Assembly (NCBI GenBank): GCA_965221845.1
Contig: OZ244919.1
Coordinates: 2,976,001-3,040,000 of the forward strand
DNA length: 64,000 bases
Source: JAJEFO01 sp965221845
GTDB lineage: Bacteria; Pseudomonadota; Alphaproteobacteria; Rhodobacterales; Rhodobacteraceae
Direction: 5' to 3'
Shown here: positions 46,937 to 55,504 of the stretch, piece after piece
Layout: every line of letters starts with the position of its first letter
How positions within the stretch are numbered: the stretch's first letter is position 1
Notes under the pieces: generated by a model
Told to the model about the DNA's origin: nothing
The model's input: only the letters and a program-made list of their open reading frames with translations
Database searches by the model: none
Position numbers and translations under genes: made by a program

Positions 46937-48400
46937 GCAGCAGATGTCCGGAGATTCCTTTCGCAGGCATCCGTCGATGCCAGGGCCGTGCTTCGCGCCG
47001 TGCGTGCATGCTTCGACCGCATCCCCGACCCGACCGTCACGCGCGACTTCAGCCTTCCGGTAGGCCTGACGTCGGGGCTCGCGGTCTTCTCGCCCGGGAT
47101 CCCGTCGCTTCTGCAGTCCGGCCGGCAGGTGCGGGGCGGCGAGGACCCGGTCCGGGCGCGCAACCTGCGCGCGCTCTTCGGCGTGGGGAAGGCGCCGTCG
47201 GACACGCGGATGCGCGAGCGGCTCGACGGGGCCGGCCCCCGCGGCCTCCGCCGCTGCGGTCCGGGGGCGTCCACGCCGCCCTGCAGCGCGGCAAGGCGCT
47301 CGAGGGCCGGACGGCGTCCGGCGGGCGTCTCCCGGTCGCGGCGGACGGGACCGGGCGCCGTTCCTCGCGCAAGGCCGTCCGCAGGCGCCGCTCGCGCCAG
47401 GACCCGCCGCGACGGGTCGAGGACCTCCTGCCGTCAGGCTCCGGGCGCGGCGACCGTCCGTCCCGACCACGCCGGGGCGTTCCCGCCGGCGCCGGAGCCG
47501 GTCCGGAACGAGGACGGCAGGAGGAGGAACGACTGCGAGCGGAACGCCTTGAGGCGGCTCCCGGAGGACCTCCGCCGGGAGCGTCCGCACACGGGAGGGC
47601 GGCCGGCGCCGGGGACGGGCCGGCGGCCGGCGGCCCGCACGTCATGCTGCGTGAGCGGAGAAGGGCTTCCGCCCGTCCCGGGCGCGAAGCCGGGCGACCA
47701 CGGGCCGCCGTCCGGCTGGTTCGATGCCAGCGGGACGAAGGAGACATGGGAGAGGCGCGACGGGAAGACCGGCATCGTGCACCGCTTCGAACGGGACCGC
47801 GGCCTGCCGGCCGACGACGCGAACTTCGGCCTGAAGACCGACATGCCCGGATGCGGGGAGACCGGCACGAAAGGGAGGGTCCGGAGGTTCTCGCGGGCCG
47901 CCGACCTCCCGCCCGTCCGGGACACGGCGTGTCCGTCATGCGGTGCGGCCGCCGCAGGCGGGCGACCGGGAACGAGACGTTCCGGGCACCGGGACGCGGG
48001 AGGGTTGCAGCTTCGGGCACGGCTCCGGCCATGGCGGGAACCGCCCATGGGACGTCTTCATGACGCTCGCCATGCCCGCCTTCCTGATCGACGCGGGTCG
48101 CGGCGGCACTGCTGCCCGCCGTTCGGACGGGCGCGGGAACGTCAGGAACGCATCCCCTGCCTCCGGGACCGGATGCGGGAACCGGCCGGACTTTCGTCTT
48201 CCAGGACTGGAAGACCCTCTGCCGCGCGCTCGCGGGGGAGCCTGGCAAGGAGGACCATGCCGGCCCGTCCGTGCCGGGCCGTGACCGCCCCGGCCACGCC
48301 CGGACGGCCCCGATCCCGCCCTTCGCCGGCAACGCCACGATCCCGGGCCGCCGCCCGGCCGCCGGTCGTGCGCACACGGAACTGCCGTCCGCCATGACCG
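46937..48400 (+). pseudogene. Decayed transposase, near full length (ISNCY/IS4-like)
   Basis: Family blocks can be followed across the region: FSPGIPSLLQSGRQVRGGED, DTRMRERLDG, APEPVRNEDGRRRNDCERNA, VPGAKPGDHG, WERRDGKTGIVHRFE and KGRVRRFSRAADLP. Later blocks, such as MRCGRRRRATGNETF and DVFMTLAMPAFLID, are in other frames. Many substitutions replace expected Ile, Tyr, Lys, Asn or Phe by Ala, Gly, Pro or Arg. It is dead. The first quarter matches 1-525 closely. It separates the left IS30 from the second sugar importer. Confidence 0.7.
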
Positions 48401-48517
48401 CGCCTTCGCGCACCGACGGTCAGGCTGGCGGGAATTGCTGCTGTCAACATTTCCGTTGTTCTCCACGACGGAGTATGGGACTGTCATTTCGTACGCTGTT
48501 TCCCAAGGAGGAAGACC

Positions 48518-49540
48518 ATGAGAACCTTACTGAAAGCGATGTTTCATGCAAGCGCCGCCGCAGGGTTGCTGTTGGCTCAGGCTGCCGTGGCCGACACGTC
48601 GGACAAGCGCATCGCTCTGTCAAACAACTACGCCGGCAACTCCTGGCGTCAGGCCATGCTCGGAAGTTGGGAGAAGGTCGCGGACGAGGCTGTCTCAGCC
48701 GGCGTGGTCGCTGCGGCGGACGCTTTCACGACAGCTGAGAACCAGGTGACGGAACAGGCCGCACAGATCCAGAACCTGATCCTTCAGGGCTATGACGCCA
48801 TTGTCATCAACGCAGCTTCCCCGGAAGGCCTGAACGGCGCCGTCAAGGAAGCCTGCGACGCCGGCGTGACCGTGGTAAGCTTCGATGGCATCGTGACCGA
48901 GCCCTGCGCATGGCGCATTGCCGTCGACTTCAAGCAGATGGGCAAGGACGAAGTGCTCTACCTGGCCGAACGGCTGCCGCAGGGCGGCAAGCTTCTCGAG
49001 ATCCGCGGCCTCGCGGGCGTCTTCGTCGATGACGAGATCAGCGCCGGCATTCATGAGGGTGTCGCCGAAACCGGCATGTTCGAGATCGTTGGCTCTGTCC
49101 ACGGTCACTGGGCACAGGACGTTGCCCAGAAAGCCGTCGCCGGCATTCTTCCCTCCCTGCCGGACAACATTGTCGGTGTCGTGACCCAGGGCGGTGACGG
49201 CTACGGCGCGGCACAGGCCATCAAGGCCTCCGGACGCGACATGCCCATAATCATCATGGGCAACCGTCACGACGAACTGACCTGGTGGAAAGAGCAGAAA
49301 GACGCGAGCGGCTACGAGACGATGTCCGTATCGATCGCGCCAGGCGTGTCCACGCTGGCCTTTTGGGTCGCGCAGCAAGTCCTCGACGGCGCCGACGTTC
49401 CCAAGGATCTGACGGTGCCGTTCCTGCGCATCGACCAGGAAAACCTCGAAATGAACCTTGCCAATACCGAAGCGGGCGGTGTGGCAAACATCGAGTACTC
49501 GCTTGAAGACGCTCGGAAAGTGATCAAGGACGCGATGTGA
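48518..49540 (+). CDS. Sugar ABC transporter substrate-binding protein, second importer
   Basis: Periplasmic-binding protein type 1, 340 residues. The signal peptide is LKAMFHASAAAGLLLAQAAV, cleaved near VADTS. The ligand-binding lobes are visible in RIALSNNYAGNSWRQAML, YDAIVINAASPEGLNGAVKE, VVSFDGIVTEPCAWRIAVD and GVVTQGGDGYGAAQAIK. A strong AAGGAGGAAG lies before the ATG. It has no close resemblance to the first SBP. The sugar is unknown. Its gene heads an operon of four genes inside the IS30-bracketed segment. Confidence 0.9.
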   Translation: MRTLLKAMFHASAAAGLLLAQAAVADTSDKRIALSNNYAGNSWRQAMLGSWEKVADEAVSAGVVAAADAFTTAENQVTEQAAQIQNLILQGYDAIVINAASPEGLNGAVKEACDAGVTVVSFDGIVTEPCAWRIAVDFKQMGKDEVLYLAERLPQGGKLLEIRGLAGVFVDDEISAGIHEGVAETGMFEIVGSVHGHWAQDVAQKAVAGILPSLPDNIVGVVTQGGDGYGAAQAIKASGRDMPIIIMGNRHDELTWWKEQKDASGYETMSVSIAPGVSTLAFWVAQQVLDGADVPKDLTVPFLRIDQENLEMNLANTEAGGVANIEYSLEDARKVIKDAM

Positions 49541-49561
49541 TCGACCGAAAGGATCGTCCCC

Positions 49562-51016
49562 ATTAGCGAGACGGCACCGATCGTCCTGCTGGACGGCGTC
49601 GAAAAGAGTTTTGGCGCCGTCCGTGCCCTGACTGGCGTGACGCTGGAGCTTCACCCCGGCGAATGCCTCAGCCTCGTCGGCCACAACGGCGCCGGCAAGT
49701 CGACGCTGATGAACGTCCTTTCAGGCAACCTCACGCCCGACAAGGGCCGGATCGAGGTCGCGGGCGTGGATATCACGGGGTGCCTGACGCCACAGAGCGC
49801 CGCGGCTCATGGCGTGCGATGCGTCTTTCAGGAGCTGTCGCTCTGCCCGAACCTGACCGTGGCGGAGAACGCCCGGATCTCGCATCCGTCCATTTCCGGC
49901 ATCGGCTGGCGCGGCGACGCGCGGCGGCTGATCGGCGGCAAGCTGGACGAAGTCTTTCCCGGGCACGGAATTTCCGCCGACGACATGGTAAGCGACCTGT
50001 CAATTGCCCGGCGCCAGATGGTGGAGATCGCCCGCGCCTTCGCGGTGACAACGGCCGAGGCCAGGGTCGTCATCCTGGACGAGCCCACATCCTCGCTGGA
50101 TGCCGTGGCCGCAAGAAAGCTGCTGGACCACGTGCGCAGCTATGTCCGGTCGGGCGGCACCTGCGTGCTCATCTCCCACCTTCTTGGCGAAGTCCTCGAC
50201 ACCTCCGACCGTATCGCGGTGATGCGGGATGGCGGGGTCGTTGCGCTTGACCGCGCGTCCGCCTTCGGCCGCAACTCGCTGGTCAAGGCGATGGGCAGCG
50301 TTGTCGACGCCGCCACTGATCGGGCGACAGAGGCCGGGGCTATCCGCGACACCGCGCCCGTTGTGGTCCAGGCGGCCCCGAGAGCGTCGCGGTCGAGCGT
50401 TCTTGCTGCGCACAAGGGTGAGGTCGTCGGGCTGGCCGGGCTCAGCGGGCAGGGACAGACCGAGCTTCTGGTGCAGGTCTTCGATCGTGCGCCGGGCGCG
50501 ACCGTTGAGGGCGAAGTCGCGCTTGTCGCGGGCGACCGCCAGATCGACGGGATCTTTCCGCTGTGGTCCATTGCCGAGAACATCTCCATCGGTTCTCTCC
50601 GAACCTTCCTGAAGGGCATGTTCCTCGATCGGTCCGCCGCGCGCGATTTCGCGGACGGCTGGAGGGACCGGATCGGCATCCGCACGCCAGACGTGGACAA
50701 TTCGATCCTGTCGCTGTCCGGAGGCAACCAGCAGAAGGCGCTTTTCGCCCGCGCGCTGGCGTCGCCGGCGCAGATCATCGTGATGGATGATCCCATGCGC
50801 GGCGTCGATATCGGGACCAAGCAGGAGGTGTACGAAATGATCCGCGAGGAGGCCGCGAAGGGCCGAACGTTCCTGTGGTACACAACCGAGATGGACGAAC
50901 TGCGCAATTGCGATCACGTCTACGTTTTTCGCGAGGGCGCAATTGCCGCGGACCTGCGAAGAAGCGACATGAGCGAGGAGCGCGTGCTTCGCGCTTCGTT
51001 CAGGGAGGACGCATGA
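49562..51016 (+). CDS. Sugar ABC transporter ATP-binding protein, second importer, probable ATT start
   Basis: Two-domain ATPase of 484 residues if started at the ATT at 49562. Domain 1: Walker A GHNGAGKST, signature LSIARRQMVEI, Walker B VVILDEPTSSLD. Domain 2: GLSGQGQTE, signature LSGGNQQK, Walker B IIVMDDPMRGVD (Asp in place of the catalytic Glu). Reading back in frame, no ATG, GTG or TTG is found between the SBP stop and a GTG at 49637, which would remove the essential first beta strand (IVLLDGVEKSFGAVRALTGV). The codon ATT is preceded by AAAGGA 8 bases upstream and opens ISETAPIVLL, like a normal M-S-E start. CTG starts inside the strand are the alternative. The stop overlaps the permease start. 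Confidence 0.88.
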   Translation: MSETAPIVLLDGVEKSFGAVRALTGVTLELHPGECLSLVGHNGAGKSTLMNVLSGNLTPDKGRIEVAGVDITGCLTPQSAAAHGVRCVFQELSLCPNLTVAENARISHPSISGIGWRGDARRLIGGKLDEVFPGHGISADDMVSDLSIARRQMVEIARAFAVTTAEARVVILDEPTSSLDAVAARKLLDHVRSYVRSGGTCVLISHLLGEVLDTSDRIAVMRDGGVVALDRASAFGRNSLVKAMGSVVDAATDRATEAGAIRDTAPVVVQAAPRASRSSVLAAHKGEVVGLAGLSGQGQTELLVQVFDRAPGATVEGEVALVAGDRQIDGIFPLWSIAENISIGSLRTFLKGMFLDRSAARDFADGWRDRIGIRTPDVDNSILSLSGGNQQKALFARALASPAQIIVMDDPMRGVDIGTKQEVYEMIREEAAKGRTFLWYTTEMDELRNCDHVYVFREGAIAADLRRSDMSEERVLRASFREDA

Positions 51017-51951
51017 GCGGGCCTTTCTCTCCCCGGCTGCTCCGCAACCTCTTGCCGCCGCTTTCGCTGGCCGTGCTTCTGGTGGCGATCTTCGCGCTTC
51101 AGCCCAGAACGATGAGCTATTTCGGCCTGAACCTTCTTCTGAACCTGGCCATCCCGATCACGCTGGCAACGATCGCGCAGATGTTCATCCTCTGCGTGAA
51201 CGAGCTTGATCTCTCGATGGGCGGCTTCGTAAGCTTGGTTGCCTGCATCGTCGCGACCTGGCTTCACGACACGCCACTTCTGGGCATCGCGGCGCTCGCC
51301 GGGCTGATTGCGGTCTACGCCGCGCTTGGCGCGCTCATCCATCTTCGAAACCTGCCCTCGATCGTTGTCACGCTGGGAATGTCCTTCGTCTGGCTCGGAC
51401 TCGCGGTCCTCGTGCTTCCGACCCCCGGCGGGACGGCACCGGAGTACGTCCGGACCCTGATGACACTGAAACCCGCATACGTTCCTTTCCCGATAATCGC
51501 CTCGGTGGTGATCGCGCTGGTCGTTCACATGTTCCTGATGCGCTCGGCCTGGGGAACCGTCCTGCGCGGTGCAGGAGGCAACCCCCGTTCACTGGAACGC
51601 GCGGGCTGGTCGATTCTGAAGATCAAGATGACCATGTTTGCCCTCGCGGGGTTTTTTGGCGTCCTTTCCGGCATTGCCCTGGTGGGTCTCACCACATCGG
51701 CGGACGCCAACATCGCGCTGCGTTACACGCTGCTTTCGATCGCCGGCGTCATTCTCGGAGGCGGCGAGTTCGTGGGCGGGCGCATCTCGCCGATAGGTGC
51801 GGTCATCGGCGCCGTAACGCTGACGCTCGCCGGCTCCTTCCTGTCGTTTCTGAGGCTCAACCCGGATTGGCAGATCGGTGCCCAGGGAGCGATCCTGATC
51901 ATCGTTCTGGCGCTGCGTGTCCTTGTCAGCCGCGCGGAGAAAAGGCGATGA
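51013..51951 (+). CDS. Sugar ABC transporter permease, second importer, 1
   Basis: RbsC-type permease, 312 residues with about nine hydrophobic segments. Motifs are FILCVNELDLSMGGFVSLV, LPSIVVTLGMSFVWLGLA and RGAGGNPRSLERAGWSI. It overlaps the ATPase gene by ATGA and the next permease by four bases, which shows a tight operon. Confidence 0.9.
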   Translation: MSGPFSPRLLRNLLPPLSLAVLLVAIFALQPRTMSYFGLNLLLNLAIPITLATIAQMFILCVNELDLSMGGFVSLVACIVATWLHDTPLLGIAALAGLIAVYAALGALIHLRNLPSIVVTLGMSFVWLGLAVLVLPTPGGTAPEYVRTLMTLKPAYVPFPIIASVVIALVVHMFLMRSAWGTVLRGAGGNPRSLERAGWSILKIKMTMFALAGFFGVLSGIALVGLTTSADANIALRYTLLSIAGVILGGGEFVGGRISPIGAVIGAVTLTLAGSFLSFLRLNPDWQIGAQGAILIIVLALRVLVSRAEKRR

Positions 51952-52895
51952 ACATGATCGCGGGACTGTTCAGGCAACCTTGGTCATGGGCCTGGCTGGG
52001 CGCGTTGGCCGCGTGGCTCGCCACCTCTGCCTTCATCGGCGGCAAAGGCTCGGGCGAGGTCATGTCCGCCGCGATGACCTTCGGCGCGTTCTTCGTGATC
52101 GTCGCGTTGGGCCAGATGTTCGTCATCACATTGGGGCCCGGTAACGTAGACCTCTCGATCCCGGCCTGCATGACACTTGCCGGCACCGTGGCGATGAAGG
52201 CCATGGACGGGGCCGCGACGATGATTCCCGTCGGACTGGCACTTGCGCTTCTGGTCGGCGCCGGCATCGGCGTGTTGAATTACGCCCTGATCCGGCTCCT
52301 TCGGATTCCGCCGATCATCGCGACGCTTTCGTCGAGCTTCGTCTTCCAGTCAGCCGCGATCTGGTGGAACCGCGGGCTCAGGGTCAAGCCGCCCGAGGCC
52401 CTGGCCGACCTCATGACTGCCAGGGTGGGGGGCATGCCCGTCATCGCGCTTTTCGTCATCCTGCTGACCATTGCCGGCCATCTGCTGCTGTCACGGACGA
52501 TTTACGGGCGCGGCGTCGTGGCGATCGGCCAGAATATGCGCGCCGCGCATCTCGCGGGCGTGAAAACCGAGCGGATTCGCGCCACGACCTATATCATGTG
52601 CGCCACGCTGGCCGGTCTTTGCGGCTATCTGCTGGCAGCCTTTTCGGGCGGGGCGGCGCTGAACATGGGCGAGGAATACCTTCTAAGTTCCATCGCCGTC
52701 GTCGTGATAGGCGGAACCTCGGTCGCGGGAGGCTTCGCCAACGTGCCGGGACTCTGGGGCGCTTCGCTGTTCATGTTCCTGCTGGTAACGATGCTTAACA
52801 CCTTCGGGGCCGGAGCGGGCGTCCGGCTCGTCATGACCGGCCTGATCATTATCGGCGTAATCGTCGCGGCGAGCGGCGGCAGGAACCGAACGTAG
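51948..52895 (+). CDS. Sugar ABC transporter permease, second importer, 2
   Basis: RbsC-type permease, 315 residues. FVITLGPGNVDLSIPACMTL, IPPIIATLSSSFVFQSAA and IGQNMRAAHLAGVKTERI follow the family order. It ends the operon. Downstream is transposon debris, so no catabolic gene for the sugar remains next to it. Confidence 0.9.
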   Translation: MNMIAGLFRQPWSWAWLGALAAWLATSAFIGGKGSGEVMSAAMTFGAFFVIVALGQMFVITLGPGNVDLSIPACMTLAGTVAMKAMDGAATMIPVGLALALLVGAGIGVLNYALIRLLRIPPIIATLSSSFVFQSAAIWWNRGLRVKPPEALADLMTARVGGMPVIALFVILLTIAGHLLLSRTIYGRGVVAIGQNMRAAHLAGVKTERIRATTYIMCATLAGLCGYLLAAFSGGAALNMGEEYLLSSIAVVVIGGTSVAGGFANVPGLWGASLFMFLLVTMLNTFGAGAGVRLVMTGLIIIGVIVAASGGRNRT

Positions 52896-53059
52896 GAGAG
52901 CTGGACGGCACTTGCCGGAGACGCGGCTGGGCATTTCGATCACAGGTTCCATGCGATGACGGTTCCGACAGCGGATGTCGAAGTGCTTTGCGATGGCTGC
53001 CACTGCCCTGAGGTCCGGTGCGGCTCAACGACGGCTGCCGTCTTGTCTGGCCCGACATT

Positions 53060-53701
53060 CCCGGCAAAGGCTTATCCCTTTGACTACGGTGCCGCAAGAT
53101 GCTGTGCCGGCGGCCGGTCGCCGGATCCCCGGCGGAATCCGCGTGGCGGCGCCGCGCGGCGGCCCGGACGGTGCCGGAAGGCGGGGATTCGGGTGGTGCG
53201 CGGGTGCGCGTGTGCGCCCGCCGGTGCCGTGGCGGAATCCGGGCGCGGGATCCGACCGGATCAGGCGCGTCCCCCGACGATGTCGTGACACGTTGCGGGC
53301 GGCAGCCCCGGGCCGATGCCGAGGAGGCTGTCGAGGGACGTCCGCCTGTGGCGGCGGCGGTTCCATCGGAAGACGAACCCGTCCAGGCATCGCTGGACAT
53401 GCCTGCGGCGCAGGCCGTGATGCACGCCCATGGCCCGGCGCTTGAGGTTGGAGAACGTCCGGTGGACCCGGGTCAGGACCTCGTGCGCCCTGCGGCCGCC
53501 GACCACCCTTTCCTCGCGCGGGTGCCCGGCGCAGGCGTCGTCGTCCGGGAAGAGCTCCTCGAACTCCTGGCGGGACATGGGCCGTTCGTGTTTCCATCGC
53601 GATGCCGTGGGGAGAACACAAGGCGAACGGAACGGATCGTCAACCCCCGCCGGACACAAAATGTGGACATGCCTTGGTCAAAGGGATAAGCCTTTCCCGG
53701 C
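53060..53701. mobile_element. Internally deleted IS1595-type element
   Basis: Inverted repeats with the 19-bp core AAAGGCTTATCCCTTTGAC at 53066-53084 and its complement at 53677-53695 bound about 640 bp. The only transposase content is a shortened gene (next entry). It is a relic on the way to a MITE: ends kept, catalytic middle lost. Confidence 0.7.
53261..53578 (-). pseudogene. IS1595 family transposase with internal deletion
   Basis: The 105-codon frame starts with MSRQEFEELFPDDDAC, the typical IS1595 N-terminus, and soon passes to RTFSNLKRRAMGVHHGLRRR and HVQRCLDGFVFRWNRR with LDSLLGIG, the typical C-terminus. The zinc-binding and ISXO2-like DDE regions between them are missing. No frameshift is seen, so a short fusion peptide could still be made, without catalytic function. 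Confidence 0.75.
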
Positions 53702-53707
53702 AATCGG

Positions 53708-53850
53708 ATGCCGCACCGGATGCTGCTGACGACCGGGATCCAGGCTGCCCCCAAGACCGCGCGCACGGTCTTGCGCCGGTACGAGCTGCGCTGGCGGACC
53801 GAGCGCTTCTTCCACGTGCTCAAGACCGGCACCCGCCAGGCTTCTACCAC
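53708..53850 (+). pseudogene. IS4-type transposase fragment
   Basis: The frame reads MLLTTGIQAAPKTARTVLRR and YELRWRTERFFHVLKTGTR, the YREK-like region near the last catalytic Glu of IS4 family transposases. The remainder of the gene is absent or unreadable. It abuts the IS1595 relic on its right. Confidence 0.6.
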
Positions 53851-54254
53851 TCGAAGCGCCAGCCCCTGCCCGACACGCAGAAGCTCCGGGAAGGCGTCAG
53901 GTTCCTGCCCGTCACCGCCATCCAGGCAAAACCGGACATTCGGGACCGACCAATGCGGGATTCAGCAACGGTTCCGGAGCGAGTCAGGGAATGCCGCGCG
54001 AAGGGCGCGCGGGCGTCCTTTCGGTCGACCGGCCCCTCGAGGGGCTTCCGCGCGACGCCGTCGCATGCACATTCCATGCCTGCTGTCCGGCGGTTCGTCC
54101 GGGGCGGGGCGTTTCCGTGAGGGCCGGGAAATTTACCAATCGCCGCTTCCACTCTGAAGTGCAACATCAGCCAGCGAGGGGCGAAGCCCGAGCGGCGGCG
54201 GTCCCTTCACCGGGAGGCGTAGCCAGTCTTCCGGGGCGGTGCAAGCCCCGCCGG

Positions 54255-54325
54255 GCGCTGTCCGCGGCCCGCCGGACGCAGGGAGGGCGGAGCCCGACCG
54301 GAGGACGGCGGGCCGCGGACAGCGC
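54255..54325 (-). terminator. Long hairpin after IS30 transposase, copy 2
   Basis: The same 20-bp perfect stem as in copy 1 (54255-54274 with 54306-54325). It lies just downstream of the transposase on the minus strand. Confidence 0.5.
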
Positions 54326-54370
54326 GCATCTCCCCTCGGAGCCGCCCCCGGCGGCCCCGGAACGGCCCCC

Positions 54371-55330
54371 TCAGGGCGGCTGCGCCTGGTGGAAGGCCTC
54401 GGACGGGGTGAGGTAGCCCAGCGCCTTGCGCGGCCGCGCGTTGAGGCGGTCCTGGACGGCCTGCACCTCTGCGTCCGTCACCTTGCGGAAGTCCGTGCCC
54501 TTCGGGAACCACTCCCGCACCAGCCCGTTCACGTGCTCGTTCAGGCCGCGCTCCCAGGAGTGGCAATGCCGCGCGAAGAAGAACCCCGCGCCCAGCGCCT
54601 CGGCCACCCTGGCATGGCCCGCGAACTCCTTGCCGTTGTCCGCGGTGACCGTGTGCACGGGGAGAGGGCCCAGCATGCCGGTCATGGCCGAGCCGACCGC
54701 GTCCGCCGTCTTCCTTTCGACCCTTTCGAGCAGGGTGTACTTGGACGCCCTGTCCACCAGCGACACCAGCGCGCCGCTGTGGCCCTTGCCAACGATGGTG
54801 TCGGCCTCCCAGTCGCCGACCCGTTCCTTCGCCTCCACGACGTCCGGGCGCTCGGAGATGTCCACCCGGCCCGGGATGCGGCCGCGGCCCGCGTGGGCCC
54901 CGCCCTTCCAGTTCGGCTTCTTCCCGCGGCGGCGGAGATGCCGCCAGAGACCGCCGCCGGCCTTCCGGTCGGCGTGGATGCGCTCGTAGATCCACTGACG
55001 CCCCGCCATCGGCTCGCCCTCCTTGCGGAGGCGCCCGCTGACCTGCTCGGGGCTCCAGCCCTCGGCCAGCCGCTCCTCCGCCATGCGCCACAGCTCCGGC
55101 GTCATCTTGCGCGCCACCGACGAGGCCGCGCTGCGGCGCCTGTCCGCCTTGCGCTGGGCTTGCTTGTGGCGGTAGCCGCGCCTGCCGGAGTTGCGCCGCA
55201 CCTCGCGCCAGACCGTCGTGCGGTCGCGGCCGAGCTGGCGGGCGATCGCCGGGCCGGAAAGCCCGCTTTTCCTCAGGGCGTGGATCTGGCAGCGTTCCGC
55301 ATAGGTCAGGTGGCGATGGCCCTCGGGCAT
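54371..55330 (-). CDS. IS30 family transposase, copy 2
   Basis: Intact 319-residue protein with the same DDE residues as copy 1 (GDWEADTIVGKGH, TADNGKEFAGH, WERGLNEHVNG). The start, MPEGHRHLTYAERCQ, is preceded by AAGGAGACTGTC. The two copies differ by few substitutions, so one duplicated recently or they have been homogenised by recombination. Confidence 0.95.
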   Translation of the reverse strand: MPEGHRHLTYAERCQIHALRKSGLSGPAIARQLGRDRTTVWREVRRNSGRRGYRHKQAQRKADRRRSAASSVARKMTPELWRMAEERLAEGWSPEQVSGRLRKEGEPMAGRQWIYERIHADRKAGGGLWRHLRRRGKKPNWKGGAHAGRGRIPGRVDISERPDVVEAKERVGDWEADTIVGKGHSGALVSLVDRASKYTLLERVERKTADAVGSAMTGMLGPLPVHTVTADNGKEFAGHARVAEALGAGFFFARHCHSWERGLNEHVNGLVREWFPKGTDFRKVTDAEVQAVQDRLNARPRKALGYLTPSEAFHQAQPP

Positions 55331-55504
55331 GACAGTCTCCTTGCTTCATCACAGGGACTGTCGTCGCCGCCTGGCCGATTCGCAACATCATGTGTCGCCG
55401 AACGACCAGGAACACTGCATCAGGTGTTGCACTTCAGAGTGGAACGGGGGATCTGGATGTGGCATCCTGCATCCCGTGAAGCAAGCCGCGACGGAGCGCG
55501 TCAC

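Larger units (their letters stand above)
54148..55443 (-). mobile_element. IS30 family element, copy 2
   Basis: Same ends and length (1296 bp) as copy 1 but inverted. Both copies have the same leader and hairpin. The right end lies 61 bp before the preT start. Together the copies bracket 46807-54147. Confidence 0.92.

Noticed and set aside
49637..49639. GTG at 49637 as the start of the second sugar ATPase
   Set aside because: It removes the conserved first strand and the adenine-binding aromatic region of the ABC fold.
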